Source: DASUPK01 sp963744105
Lineage (GTDB): Bacteria; Actinomycetota; Thermoleophilia; Solirubrobacterales; 70-9
Reading direction: 5' to 3'
Assembly (NCBI GenBank): GCA_963744105.1
Contig: CAVUSJ010000006.1
Span: forward strand, 310,001 to 374,000
Length of the DNA stretch: 64,000 nt
Shown piece by piece: positions 1 to 8,318 of this stretch. The stretch's first letter is position 1, and each line of letters starts with the position of its first letter. Under the pieces are notes generated by a model. The model saw only the letters and a list, made by a program, of their open reading frames with translations, searched no databases and had not been told where the DNA came from. The position numbers were made by a program, and so were the translations under genes.

Positions 1-2046
1 CGCGCTCTTGGCGACCTGCTGCCCGAAGGTCGGACCCACGGTGGTCGCGTTGAAGCCGTTCTGGACGATCCCGTACGCGGACTGCAGGGCCGGCTGGACC
101 TTCTGAACCTCCTCGGGGCTCGCCTTCGAGTCGATCTCGAAGACGTTGGTGCCGAGCTCCTTGTTGGTCGCCTTCGTGATCTGCGCGTCGGTGATGCCCG
201 CCGCGTCGACCGTGTTGCGGACATCGTTCACCGTGGTCGCCTTCTGCAGGCCGACGGTGATCCGGCTGCCGCCCTCGAAGTCGATGCCGAGGTTGAGCTG
301 CTTCGTCGCGAACGAGAGCGCGCCGATCAGCAGGATGCAGCCGGAGAAGCTGAAGAAGTACTTGCTGGCGCGGCTGAAGTCGAAGTGCCACTTGAAGCGC
401 TGCTCGCGGGCACCGAGCGCCGCCGGCGAGCGCAGGAAGTGCGCCCGCCCGAACAGGCCGAGGAAGGCCTGCGTGAAGACCACGGCCGTGAACAGGGAGG
501 CGATCGTCCCGACGCCGAGCGTGAAGGCGAAGCCCTTCACGTTCGAGGTCGCCAGGGCGAACAGGATGAACGCCGTGATCAGCGTGATCACGTTCGCGTC
601 GATGATCGTCGCGATCCCTCGCCGATACCCGGCGGAGATCGCGCTCAGCATCGATTTGCCGCCCCTCGCCTCTTCCTTTATTCGCTCGAAGATGACGATG
701 TTGGCGTCGGCCGCCACCCCGATCGTCAGGATCAACCCCGCGATTCCCGGCAGGGTCAGCGTGATCGGGATCAGCTTGATCAGGGCGAAGAAGAGCACGC
801 CGTAGATCGCGAGCCCGACCACCGCGACGAAGCCGAGGAAGCGGTAGTAGATCAGCAGGAAGAGGCAGACCAGGAACAGCCCGACGATCCCAGCCTTGAG
901 CCCCTGATTGAGGGCCTGCTGGCCGAGCGTCGCGGAGACCGTCGAACTCGAGATCTGCGTCAGATCGACCGGCAGCGCGCCGATCTGGAGGATCTGCGCG
1001 AGGTCATTCGACTCCTGCTGGGTCAGGCCGTTGATCTCGGCGCCGGTCCGACCGTCGATCCCGTTCGGGTTGTCGACGAAGTTGACGATCGGGCGGGACT
1101 TGATCTGCTGGTCGAGCACGACCGCGAAGTGACCCGAGTAGGCGTCGGCCGCCGACGAATTCCCGGCGATGCCGGGCGGGGCGTTCTGCAGCCCGCGCTG
1201 GGCGATCGCCTTGGTGACGTTGGAGAACTCCTGCCGGCCGTTGCCGGAGAATGAGAAGGTCACGTCCGGCTGGTTGAACTGGTCGAAGTTGGCCTTCGGG
1301 TTGCTGATGTCGGTGCCCGAGAGCGCTGGGCGGTCCCTGATCACGAACCACTGGGCTTGGGGGCTATTCGGATTGTCTGTCTGCGTCTGGCCCTGGTCCG
1401 GCTCCTTCTGCACCACTAGCGTGCCCTGCGGGACGCTCAGGATCTGGCTGTTCGCCGGCTGCTTCTGGCCGGGCAGCTCCGAGAAGAGGTCCTTCTGCGC
1501 GTCCGACGGGCCGGCGATCCAGGCGTGTGTCTGCGAGTTGAACAGGTAGTACCGCGGCCCGGAGGTCGTGCACTTGTTCTGGAAGCACTCCGGCGTCCGC
1601 TTGGACGCGAGCTTGACGGCGTCGTAGAGGCGGCTGAAGGAGGACTCGCCGTTCGGGACGTTCGTCTTCGCCGGGTTCGGGATGACGTTCGGCTCCCAGT
1701 CGTAGAAGTACATCTGGGCCGTCTCCCCCACCTGCTTGCTCGCGTTCGCGGCGTTGCTGACGTCGGGGAGCCCGACGCGGATCGAGTCCGAGCCGATCCG
1801 GGAGATCTCCGGCTCGGACACGCCGAAAGCGTCGGTCCTCTTCCGGATGATCTCGATCGCCCGGTCCATGTCGGCGCTGTCGATCGACGGGTTCTGCGGC
1901 GTCGGGCGCGCCTGGAAGATCAGCTCGGTCCCGCCCTTCAGGTCGAGGCCGAGCGTCGTCTTCTTGGTCGCGATGACGATCCCCGACCCGAGGATCAGGA
2001 GCGCGACGAAGGCGAGGATGAAGATGTTGCGGCGGCGGTTGCTCAC
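1..2046 (-). CDS. secDF: SecDF fusion, preprotein translocase accessory subunit (partial, C-terminus off the left edge)
   Basis: Membrane partner of SecYEG that uses the proton motive force to help pull preproteins across the membrane. The frame is open from a GTG at 2046 to base 1, giving 682 residues. The SecD half begins with a transmembrane segment followed by GLDLKGG near residue 33, a long periplasmic region and a TM block with the ERIKEE stretch typical of SecD. The chain continues without a stop into a SecF half that carries its own TM segment and GIDFEGG near residue 585, so SecD and SecF are one polypeptide. It is the last visible gene of the ruvCAB operon side. The start is chosen at the MSNRRRN-type basic N-terminus before the first TM helix. 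Confidence 0.93.
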   Translation of the reverse strand, partial: MSNRRRNIFILAFVALLILGSGIVIATKKTTLGLDLKGGTELIFQARPTPQNPSIDSADMDRAIEIIRKRTDAFGVSEPEISRIGSDSIRVGLPDVSNAANASKQVGETAQMYFYDWEPNVIPNPAKTNVPNGESSFSRLYDAVKLASKRTPECFQNKCTTSGPRYYLFNSQTHAWIAGPSDAQKDLFSELPGQKQPANSQILSVPQGTLVVQKEPDQGQTQTDNPNSPQAQWFVIRDRPALSGTDISNPKANFDQFNQPDVTFSFSGNGRQEFSNVTKAIAQRGLQNAPPGIAGNSSAADAYSGHFAVVLDQQIKSRPIVNFVDNPNGIDGRTGAEINGLTQQESNDLAQILQIGALPVDLTQISSSTVSATLGQQALNQGLKAGIVGLFLVCLFLLIYYRFLGFVAVVGLAIYGVLFFALIKLIPITLTLPGIAGLILTIGVAADANIVIFERIKEEARGGKSMLSAISAGYRRGIATIIDANVITLITAFILFALATSNVKGFAFTLGVGTIASLFTAVVFTQAFLGLFGRAHFLRSPAALGAREQRFKWHFDFSRASKYFFSFSGCILLIGALSFATKQLNLGIDFEGGSRITVGLQKATTVNDVRNTVDAAGITDAQITKATNKELGTNVFEIDSKASPEEVQKVQPALQSAYGIVQNGFNATTVGPTFGQQVAKSA

Positions 2047-2123
2047 GGTGTTGAGTGGGTCACGCTAGCGGTCTCGGGCGCGCTTCCGGCCCTCATTGCA
2101 ACACACGAGCTAAGCGGCCGGAC

Positions 2124-2609
2124 CTATTCCGGAGTTAAGACCAGCAGCAGACCGCCATCGTCGTCGTATGCGGGGAAGAGGTCGGCCACGGCCTCGGTCG
2201 GCAGGTCGCCCTCGGCGTTCACGGCCACCTTCTTGCCGAGGGAGCGCACACCCCATTCGAGCGTCGTCTCGATCGGGTCGGTGTCGCCGTTGCCGTCGGT
2301 GTCGGCGGTCGGCCCGCCTTCGCCCTTGTCGATCCACTGCAGGCCGAGCACCTCCCTGACCGGGCGGCCGATGACCTGCTCGTCCTTCAGGCCGGTGAGC
2401 TCGAAGGCGCCCTTGCCGAGATCGAGCACGCGTCCCTGCTGGTCGCAGGTGAAGAACGCGGCGCCGGGAGCGGGCATGTAGTCGTCGAGCAGCTCGAAGA
2501 GGAACCCGAACCCGCACTTCGAGCAACCCTTGGGCCGCGTCGAGAAGCCGGCGGTGCGCTCCCCGCTCAACTCCCTGTTCCCACAGTTCGGACAGATGAA
2601 GTACGGCAT
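2124..2609 (-). CDS. Zinc-ribbon / PAS-like domain protein between ruvB and secDF
   Basis: 161 residues. Two Cys pairs near the N-terminus (CPNCG at about 6-10 and CSKCGFG at about 29-35) form a likely zinc ribbon. The following 100 residues resemble a PAS fold: a stretch like CDQQGRVLDLGKGAFELTG followed by VIGRPVREVLG. PAS domains sense small molecules or mediate protein contacts; no output domain is present. The acidic run DTDGNGDTD resembles a calcium-binding loop, but that reading is weak. In most actinobacteria this position, directly before secD, is held by yajC, which is absent here. I infer a soluble regulatory or structural protein and cannot assign a ligand. Confidence 0.75.
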   Translation of the reverse strand: MPYFICPNCGNRELSGERTAGFSTRPKGCSKCGFGFLFELLDDYMPAPGAAFFTCDQQGRVLDLGKGAFELTGLKDEQVIGRPVREVLGLQWIDKGEGGPTADTDGNGDTDPIETTLEWGVRSLGKKVAVNAEGDLPTEAVADLFPAYDDDGGLLLVLTPE

Positions 2610-2660
2610 GCCTGCCCAAGGCTAGCCAACGCGTCCAGCCGACAGAGCAGCGATCCGTGC

Positions 2661-3731
2661 CTAAAAGAGGCTCGCCATGCCGTCCGGGACGGGCAGGCCA
2701 AGATGGTCGTAAGCCCGTTCCGTCAGAACCCGCCCGCGCGGGGTCCGCTTCACCAGGCCCTGCTGCAGCAGATAGGGCTCGAAGACGTCCTCGATCGTGT
2801 CTGCCTCCTCCCCGATCGCGACGGCCAGCGTCGAGAGGCCGACGGGTCCGCCGCCGAACTTGGAGGCCATCAGCTGCAGCAGCTGGCGGTCATGGCGATC
2901 GAGCCCGGCTCGATCGACCTCGAGCAACTCGAGCGCGTCCGAGGCGATCTCGGCGTCAATGCCGCCGCGGTCCTTCACCTCCGCGAAGTCACGGACCCTT
3001 CTCAGCAGCCGGTTCGCCACGCGGGGCGTGCCCCGCGCGCGGCTCGCGATCTCCTCGGCCCCCTCGGGGGTCACGTCGATGCCGAGGATGCCGGCGGAGC
3101 GCAGGACGATCTGGCGGAGATCCGCGGCGTCGTAGTGCTCCAGCCGGTGGCAGACGCCGAAGCGATCTCGCAGCGGCGTGGTCAGCAGGCCGGTGCGGGT
3201 GGTGGCTCCGATCAGGGTGAACGGCGGCAGATCGAGCGTGACCGTCCGGGCGCCCGCCCCCTGGCCGAGGACCACCGGCAGGCGCCGGTCCTCCATCGCG
3301 GGGTAGAGGGTCTCCTCGACGGCGCGCCCGAGCCGGTGGATCTCGTCGATGAAGAAGACGGTGCCCGGCTCGAGCGAGGTGAGGAAGGCCGCGATGTCGG
3401 CCTTGCGCTCCAGCGCCGGGCCGGCGGTTTGCACCATCGGCACGCTCAGCTCGGAGGCGATGATGTACGCCAGCGAGGTCTTGCCGAGGCCCGGCGGTCC
3501 GGCCAGCAGGACGTGATCGAGCGCCTCGCCGCGGCGGCGCGCGGCCTCGATGAAGATCCCGAGCTGCTCGGTGACCTGGACCTGGTTGACGAAGTCCTCG
3601 AGCTTCGGCGGGCGGAGAGACTGGTCGAAGTCGTCGTCCGCGCCGACCGCGCGCGCATCGTGGATCACGACCTCCGTCTCGTCGTCGTCGATCCCCGGAG
3701 TCCGGATCCCCTTGCCCGGCTCGACAGTCAT
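2661..3731 (-). CDS. ruvB: Holliday junction branch-migration ATPase RuvB
   Basis: AAA+ hexameric motor that, with RuvA, drives branch migration of Holliday junctions during recombinational repair. 356 residues, normal for the family. Walker A is GPPGLGKTS at about 78-86 and Walker B is DEIHRL at about 129-134. The arginine-finger/sensor region TLIGATTRTG and the C-terminal winged-helix region ending in a short LFVPDG-like tail are recognisable. The ATG overlaps the ruvA stop by 4 nt, so the two are translationally coupled. The N-terminus carries about 35 extra acidic residues before the conserved LRP segment. Confidence 0.97.
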   Translation of the reverse strand: MTVEPGKGIRTPGIDDDETEVVIHDARAVGADDDFDQSLRPPKLEDFVNQVQVTEQLGIFIEAARRRGEALDHVLLAGPPGLGKTSLAYIIASELSVPMVQTAGPALERKADIAAFLTSLEPGTVFFIDEIHRLGRAVEETLYPAMEDRRLPVVLGQGAGARTVTLDLPPFTLIGATTRTGLLTTPLRDRFGVCHRLEHYDAADLRQIVLRSAGILGIDVTPEGAEEIASRARGTPRVANRLLRRVRDFAEVKDRGGIDAEIASDALELLEVDRAGLDRHDRQLLQLMASKFGGGPVGLSTLAVAIGEEADTIEDVFEPYLLQQGLVKRTPRGRVLTERAYDHLGLPVPDGMASLF

Positions 3732-4327
3732 GCCGCTTGCGCCCCCGCGGCGCTGCGCAGCGCCGACTGCACGATCTCCTCGGGGCTCTCGCCATCGGCG
3801 GCGGAGAGAAGCCTCTCGGCCTCGGGCGGCGTGTAGCCCAGGTTGAGCAGGCCCTCGCGCGCGAGCGATCGCGGGTCCTCCTCGCCGGCCGCGATCACCG
3901 GCCCGTCGGCGTCGGCCTCGATCTCGCCGGCGACCTTCTCGCGGAGCTCGACGATGATCCGCTCGGCGGTGCGCTTGCCAACGCCGGGCACGGCCTGGAA
4001 GCGCTTTGCGTCGCCGGCCGCGATCGCTCGCAGCAGCTCACGCACGGTCCCCCCGGAGAGCACCGCCATCGCCACCTTGGGTCCGACGCCGCCCACCGAG
4101 ATCAGGTGCAGGAAGAGGTCCCGCTCCTCCTCGCTGGCGAAGCCGTAGAGGCTGAGCGAGTCCTCCCTCGCGACGAGATGAGCGTGCAGCGCGGCGTGCT
4201 TGCCGCGGGCCGGCACGGCCTTGAGGGTCTCGGACGAGATCGCCAGGCGATAACCGACGCCGCTCGCGTCGATCACGACATAGTCGGGACGGCGCACCAG
4301 CACCTCTCCGCTGACGGAGGCGATCAT
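3728..4327 (-). CDS. ruvA: Holliday junction DNA-binding protein RuvA
   Basis: Tetrameric protein that recognises four-way junctions and loads RuvB. 199 residues, close to the usual 190-205. The N-terminal OB-fold starts MIASVSGEV. Two helix-hairpin-helix motifs follow (LISVGGVGPKVA and FQAVPGVGKRTAERI), and a flexible acidic linker leads to the C-terminal RuvB-binding three-helix domain. It sits 33 nt after ruvC and overlaps ruvB by 4 nt in a ruvC-ruvA-ruvB operon. Confidence 0.97.
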   Translation of the reverse strand: MIASVSGEVLVRRPDYVVIDASGVGYRLAISSETLKAVPARGKHAALHAHLVAREDSLSLYGFASEEERDLFLHLISVGGVGPKVAMAVLSGGTVRELLRAIAAGDAKRFQAVPGVGKRTAERIIVELREKVAGEIEADADGPVIAAGEEDPRSLAREGLLNLGYTPPEAERLLSAADGESPEEIVQSALRSAAGAQAA

Positions 4328-4360
4328 GCCTCGGGATTCTGCGCCGGGGACCGGATGCCT

Positions 4361-4912
4361 TTAACCGGCCAGCCGCTGGCGCGACGCGAGGGCGGGCGTC
4401 GTACCCACCCGCGGCCTGCCGAAATGAGAGACGGCGTCACGGGCGCCGGCGGTGCCGGCGTGGCAGATCGCGACGGCGAAAGCGTCCGCGGCGTGATCGG
4501 GCGAGGGCGGCTCGGGCAGGCCGAGCAGGCTCGCGACCATCCGCTGTACCTGCCCCTTGTCGGCGGAGCCGGAGCCGCAGACCGCCTTCTTCACCGCCTG
4601 CGGCGTGTAATCGAAGCAGGGCAGCGCGTGCTTCGCCGCGGCCAGCATCGCGACGCCGCGGGCTTCGCCCACACTGAGCGCGGAGACGACGTTCTTGCCG
4701 AAGAAGAGGTCCTCGAGCGCCATCGCCTTGGGCTCGTGCCAGCGGATCAGCTCGCCGAGCGAATCGTGCAGGCGGGTCAGGCGCTGCTCGACCGGCAGGT
4801 CCGGCTCGGTCTCGATCACCCCGCCGTCGAGCGCGACCATCCGCTCACCGGACGTACGGACCACGCCGAATCCGGTGTTCGCAGTACCCGGATCGATACC
4901 GATGACGATCAC
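4361..4912 (-). CDS. ruvC: Holliday junction resolvase RuvC
   Basis: Dimeric endonuclease that cuts Holliday junctions symmetrically. 183 residues with an RNase H-like fold. The catalytic acidic residues are visible as the Asp in VIGIDPG near the N-terminus, the Glu in ALEDLFFGKN, and the Asp in HAADAFAVAICH. The track start is GTG at 4912. The upstream GAGAAT lies 8 nt before it, so the messenger may be leaderless or nearly so. First gene of ruvCAB. Confidence 0.95.
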   Translation of the reverse strand: MIVIGIDPGTANTGFGVVRTSGERMVALDGGVIETEPDLPVEQRLTRLHDSLGELIRWHEPKAMALEDLFFGKNVVSALSVGEARGVAMLAAAKHALPCFDYTPQAVKKAVCGSGSADKGQVQRMVASLLGLPEPPSPDHAADAFAVAICHAGTAGARDAVSHFGRPRVGTTPALASRQRLAG

Positions 4913-4986
4913 GCCCCTTCATTCTCACTCGCCACCCGGATGTCCTTCAACGGCCCGGAAACGCGTTTCCGCCATTTACGCAAAGA

Positions 4987-5012
4987 GAAGGGCCGCCCGA
5001 AGGCGGCCCTTC
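4987..5012. terminator. Strong hairpin terminator downstream of the 5.0-5.7 kb secreted-protein gene
   Basis: Perfect 11-bp stem GAAGGGCCGCC / GGCGGCCCTTC closed by a CGAA tetraloop, 22 nt past the stop of the minus-strand gene at 5035. There is no U-tract, as is usual in very GC-rich actinobacteria. It separates that gene from ruvC. Confidence 0.75.
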
Positions 5013-5034
5013 GATGCGACCTTGTGTTGAGCGC

Positions 5035-5697
5035 CTACTTCGGCGCCGCTACCAGGTTCATGTGGATGCTCGCCAGGTTCAGGACGTGGGTCGACGTGGT
5101 GCTGAAGTTCAGCGCCTTGAAGAGCCAGGTCCCGCGCGCCGGCACGCCGTTGAAGATCGACATGTCGACATCCCGTGCCGTGCCCGCGAAGGGCGGGGGC
5201 AGCGCGTTGTCGGGATCCCCGTCCGGGCACCCGTTGGGCGGAGGCGATGGATTCGGCTCGCAGTAACCCACGGTCGACTTGGCTGACTGGGTCAGCGGCC
5301 CGATCGTCGTGAGCCCGTCATCCCCGAAGAAGAGCGACGGGTTGTCCAGGAACACAGTCGTCCCGTCCGGCGCAACGACCTTCAGGTCGATGTCGGTGAG
5401 GAATCCACCCGGGTCCGTGAGCTGGTAGGTCGGCATCAGGGAGTTGGTCGCCACGACCTTGCCCTTGCCCTTCTTCTTGCCGACCGTGAAGGAGACCGTG
5501 GCGACACCCGCCACCTGGTTCGTCCCGTCACCTGCGGGAATCGGTGTCGGCGTGGACTTCGTGAGCGTCACCGAGTTGCTGCTCTTCTGCTTCTTTTTCT
5601 TTTTCGCGTCAGCCGATCCGGCGAGCAGGCTTGCGCTCAGGCACACCGCCAGCGCCAGGACGCCGAACAGCGCAAGGCGAGATCGTCCTTTGTTCAT
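5035..5697 (-). CDS. Secreted P-domain-like protein with post-signal lysine cluster
   Basis: 220 residues from the ATG at 5697. I prefer this start to the longer upstream frame because GGAGGTGG sits just before it and a signal peptide follows immediately (MNKGRSRLALFGVLALAVCL ... ADA). Right after the predicted signal-peptidase site there is KKKKKQK. The mature part has a beta-rich pattern, DIDLKVVAPDGTTVFL ... GTWLFKALNF, resembling the P (Homo B) domain of proprotein convertases. That domain is common as an accessory module in bacterial secreted proteins. No catalytic domain is present. It interrupts the yebC-ruvC neighbourhood. Confidence 0.75.
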   Translation of the reverse strand: MNKGRSRLALFGVLALAVCLSASLLAGSADAKKKKKQKSSNSVTLTKSTPTPIPAGDGTNQVAGVATVSFTVGKKKGKGKVVATNSLMPTYQLTDPGGFLTDIDLKVVAPDGTTVFLDNPSLFFGDDGLTTIGPLTQSAKSTVGYCEPNPSPPPNGCPDGDPDNALPPPFAGTARDVDMSIFNGVPARGTWLFKALNFSTTSTHVLNLASIHMNLVAAPK

Positions 5698-5783
5698 TTG
5701 AGAGCCACCTCCAGCTGGGCCCGGGTCTCCCTGTGCGCCCGGATGCGCTGACCATATGCCCAGCCGCATCACGTCGCAAGCGA

Positions 5784-5789
5784 TAGGAT
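5784..5789 (+). promoter_or_regulatory. Leaderless promoter -10 (TAGGAT) for the 5797 gene
   Basis: TAGGAT is followed by seven bases and then the GTG start at 5797, so transcription would begin at or next to the start codon. No Shine-Dalgarno sequence is present. Confidence 0.55.
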
Positions 5790-5796
5790 CGCCGCC

Positions 5797-6762
5797 GTGG
5801 GGACCGGGGAGAAGAGGGTTCTGCGGAGGATTGCGCTGATCGGGGTCGCCGCGCTCGCCGCGCTGCTCGCTTTCGGCAGCCTCACTCCGGCGGTCGCCAA
5901 GAAGAAAAAGAAGAAGAAGGTGACGCCGGTGGTGACGACCAAGGCCGCCGTCCCGTTCTCCTCCGCCAGCACTGCGTCGGCCTCCGCCAATTGCACCGGG
6001 AAGACACACGTCTCGGGCGGCGGCTGGGTGGTCTCACCCCACTTCGATCCCGCCGGCAACACCGGGCTCCGCAGCCTCAACTCGTCTTCCACCGCGCTCG
6101 GGACCACCGGGTGGACCGCGATTCAGGACGCCTTCGCCTCGCCCTCGGCTTCGGGCAGCCTGACCGCCGTTGCTCAGTGCGAGTCGAACCAGCTCGCTCA
6201 AATCGCCACGGCCATCTCGGGCTCCGCCACCGTCCCACCCGGAACGCTGTCGAACCTCGTCCTGAATTGCCCGACCGGGACGCATGTGGTCAGCGCCGGC
6301 TATTCGGGGACGGGACTGGCCGCCTATCCCAACAGCCTCAACAACCTCAGGATCCTCGTGCTCCAGTCACGGCGGACGGCGGTGAACCAGTGGACGATCT
6401 CGGCGTTCGAGAACAACCTCGTGGCCGCCAGCGGGAACATCAGCGTGTCAGGGCTGTGCGAACGAGACGTCAAGGGGCGCACCATCGGAGAGGCCTCGAC
6501 GGTGGCCGGCTTCGGGAACCTCTCTCGCGCATCCGGCGATCCGACCTGTCCGAGCAAGCAGCACGTGGTCTCGGGCGGGTACTCCCTGTCCCCGACCGAC
6601 TCGGCTCTCCCGGTCGTGGGGATCGACGAGTTCGAGCCCACCAGCAAGAGCACCTGGCATCTCGGCCTTCACACGATCGGGCCGCAGCCGGCCGGCAGCT
6701 CCGTGACGACCTACGCGTACTGCGCGAAGGACACGGTCAAGAAGAAGAAAAAGAAGAAGTAG
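5797..6762 (+). CDS. Secreted protein with lysine clusters at both ends of the mature chain
   Basis: 321 residues, GTG start. A signal peptide (residues 1 to about 34, ending PAVA) is followed by KKKKKKK, and the protein ends in KKKKKKK. The middle has repeated Cys-containing segments: NCTGKTHVSGGGW, NCPTGTHVVSAGYSG and TCPSKQHVVSGGYS. These three related beta-repeat units each start with a Cys and a G-x-HVVSGG-type motif. No enzyme signature is seen. It is divergent from the P-domain-like gene at 5035-5697 and lies between yebC and ruvC. Function unknown; the repeats suggest a surface or matrix-binding role. Confidence 0.7.
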   Translation: MGTGEKRVLRRIALIGVAALAALLAFGSLTPAVAKKKKKKKVTPVVTTKAAVPFSSASTASASANCTGKTHVSGGGWVVSPHFDPAGNTGLRSLNSSSTALGTTGWTAIQDAFASPSASGSLTAVAQCESNQLAQIATAISGSATVPPGTLSNLVLNCPTGTHVVSAGYSGTGLAAYPNSLNNLRILVLQSRRTAVNQWTISAFENNLVAASGNISVSGLCERDVKGRTIGEASTVAGFGNLSRASGDPTCPSKQHVVSGGYSLSPTDSALPVVGIDEFEPTSKSTWHLGLHTIGPQPAGSSVTTYAYCAKDTVKKKKKKK

Positions 6763-6774
6763 CCGCCGCGGGCC

Positions 6775-7530
6775 CTAGCTCGCGGCCGCGGCCTTCTCCA
6801 GGATCTCCTCCGGCACGTCGAAGTTCGCGTGCACGGAGTCGACGTCGTCGTGCTCCTCGAGTGCGTCCATCAGGCGGAGCAGGGCCGGAGCATCGTCCTC
6901 TCCCACCTCGACGGTGCTCTTGGGCTCCATCGAGACCTCGGCGGACTGGATCTCCACGCCGGCGGACCCGAGCGCCGAGCGCACGGCGGCCAGGTCGGTG
7001 GCGCTCGTCGTGACCTTGAGCAGGTCGCCGTCCTCGATCACGTCCTCGGCGCCCGCGTCGATGGCGGGCATCAGGTCGTCCTCGCCGTAGCGGTCACCGT
7101 CAACGAGGATCACGCCGCGGTTCTCGAACTGCCAGGCGACCGAGCCCGGCTCCCCGAGGCTGCCGCCGTTTCGCTCGAAGGCGTGGCGGATCTCCGAGCC
7201 GGTGCGGTTGCGGTTGTCGGTCAGGGTCTCCACGAGGATCGCCGCGCCGCCCGGGCCGTAGCCCTCGTACGAGACCGACTCGATCGCGGCGGCATCGGCC
7301 CCTTCGCCCGTGCCTCGGTCGATCGCCCGCTGGATGTTGTCCTTGGGCATCGAGGCGTCGCGGGCCTTCTGGACCGCGAGCCCGAGGGCCGGGTTGGAGT
7401 CGACGTTGCCGCCGCCGTCCCGCGCGGCGACGGTGATCGCGCGTGCCAGCTTGGTGAAGAGCTTGCCGCGCTTGGCGTCGGCGGCGCCCTTCTTGTGCTT
7501 GATCGATGACCACTTGGAGTGACCTGACAT
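6775..7530 (-). CDS. yebC: YebC/PmpR family protein
   Basis: 251 residues, full length. The N-terminus MSGHSKWSSIKHKKGAADAKRGK is the family hallmark; GPGGAAILVETLTDNRNRT and the C-terminal DVDSVHANFDVPEE also match. Family members have been described as transcription regulators and, more recently, as ribosome-associated factors that ease stalling; which applies here cannot be told. It lies upstream of ruvC in many actinobacteria. Here two secreted-protein genes separate the two. Confidence 0.95.
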   Translation of the reverse strand: MSGHSKWSSIKHKKGAADAKRGKLFTKLARAITVAARDGGGNVDSNPALGLAVQKARDASMPKDNIQRAIDRGTGEGADAAAIESVSYEGYGPGGAAILVETLTDNRNRTGSEIRHAFERNGGSLGEPGSVAWQFENRGVILVDGDRYGEDDLMPAIDAGAEDVIEDGDLLKVTTSATDLAAVRSALGSAGVEIQSAEVSMEPKSTVEVGEDDAPALLRLMDALEEHDDVDSVHANFDVPEEILEKAAAAS

Positions 7531-7537
7531 GGCCTCG

Positions 7538-7543
7538 ATTCTA
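7538..7543 (-). promoter_or_regulatory. Leaderless promoter -10 (TAGAAT) of yebC
   Basis: Read on the minus strand, TAGAAT is followed by CGAGGCC and then the yebC ATG at 7530. The 7-nt spacing predicts a leaderless transcript. Confidence 0.6.
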
Positions 7544-7565
7544 GGACGACGGCCCGGAACGACAG

Positions 7566-7587
7566 CGGGGCGCCCGTAGGCGCCCCG
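7566..7587. terminator. Hairpin terminator after the 7612-8229 gene
   Basis: CGGGGCGCC / GGCGCCCCG, a 9-bp perfect stem with a CGTA loop, 24 nt downstream of the stop of the minus-strand gene at 7612 and just upstream of yebC. Confidence 0.7.
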
Positions 7588-7611
7588 TTCATCGCTCCCG
7601 CGTATTTGCAG

Positions 7612-8229
7612 TTAGTGCCGTGGGTTCGTCGTCGTGATGGTCATGTACCAGCACTCGAGCGTCCCGGCCGGGTGCGTGTTGTCGTCGTCCTCGGCGAGCA
7701 GTGACCACCTCGCGTTCGTCGCCTTCTTGTCGCCCAGCCCGTTGAGCAGGTTGAGGCTCTCCATCGGGGCGAAGAAGCCCGCGAAGGGAGCCTGCAGCCC
7801 GGGCGTCGCGATGCTGGTCGGCGTGTCGCTGTCGAACGTCGTGAACGTCCCGGCGCAGCTCGCCGGGCCGGCCCCGTAGTTGTTGCCGTTCCCGCCGACG
7901 TCGTGCGAGAGGTTGATCACCCCACGCGGGGTGGCGAGGTAGAACTCGAGGTCCTTGGCGAACGGGTGCTGAGCCCGCACGCCGACGTTCACGTCCTTGA
8001 TCTTGCCCCGCGGGTTGAGGCCCCGCACGTCGATCCCGGATCGGGCGAGCTGCGCCGCCTGTCCCGCGCCATCGTTGATCGGGATCGCGACGCCTCCGCC
8101 GGGCGCGCCGACGCCCACCTCGAACGTCTTGGTGATGACCTTCTTCCTGGCCTGCGCAGCGGGCGCCGCCAGGACGAGACCGATGCCCAGTGCCGCGATT
8201 GCGGCCGTGACCACCTTGCGTCCATTCAT
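7612..8229 (-). CDS. Secreted P-domain-like protein
   Basis: 205 residues from the ATG at 8229, preceded by GGAGGGACGGC. A signal peptide (MNGRKVVTAAIAALGIGLVL ... AQA) is followed by RKK. The mature chain has the order seen in proprotein-convertase P domains: an early strand with SGIDVRGLNPRGKIKDVNVG, then DLEFYLATPRGVINL and GNGNNYG, and a final strand WSLLAEDDDN ... LECWYMTI. No protease domain is attached. It is the second such protein in the window, the other being at 5035-5697; the two are clearly diverged. Confidence 0.75.
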   Translation of the reverse strand: MNGRKVVTAAIAALGIGLVLAAPAAQARKKVITKTFEVGVGAPGGGVAIPINDGAGQAAQLARSGIDVRGLNPRGKIKDVNVGVRAQHPFAKDLEFYLATPRGVINLSHDVGGNGNNYGAGPASCAGTFTTFDSDTPTSIATPGLQAPFAGFFAPMESLNLLNGLGDKKATNARWSLLAEDDDNTHPAGTLECWYMTITTTNPRH

Positions 8230-8318
8230 GCCGTCCCTCCTGTGATGAGGGCTCGTCTCCCCCCGAGCGCCTGCTGTTGTCCTCTCTGAAAACCCGCCCT
8301 AGCGAGCGAGTTGCGGGC

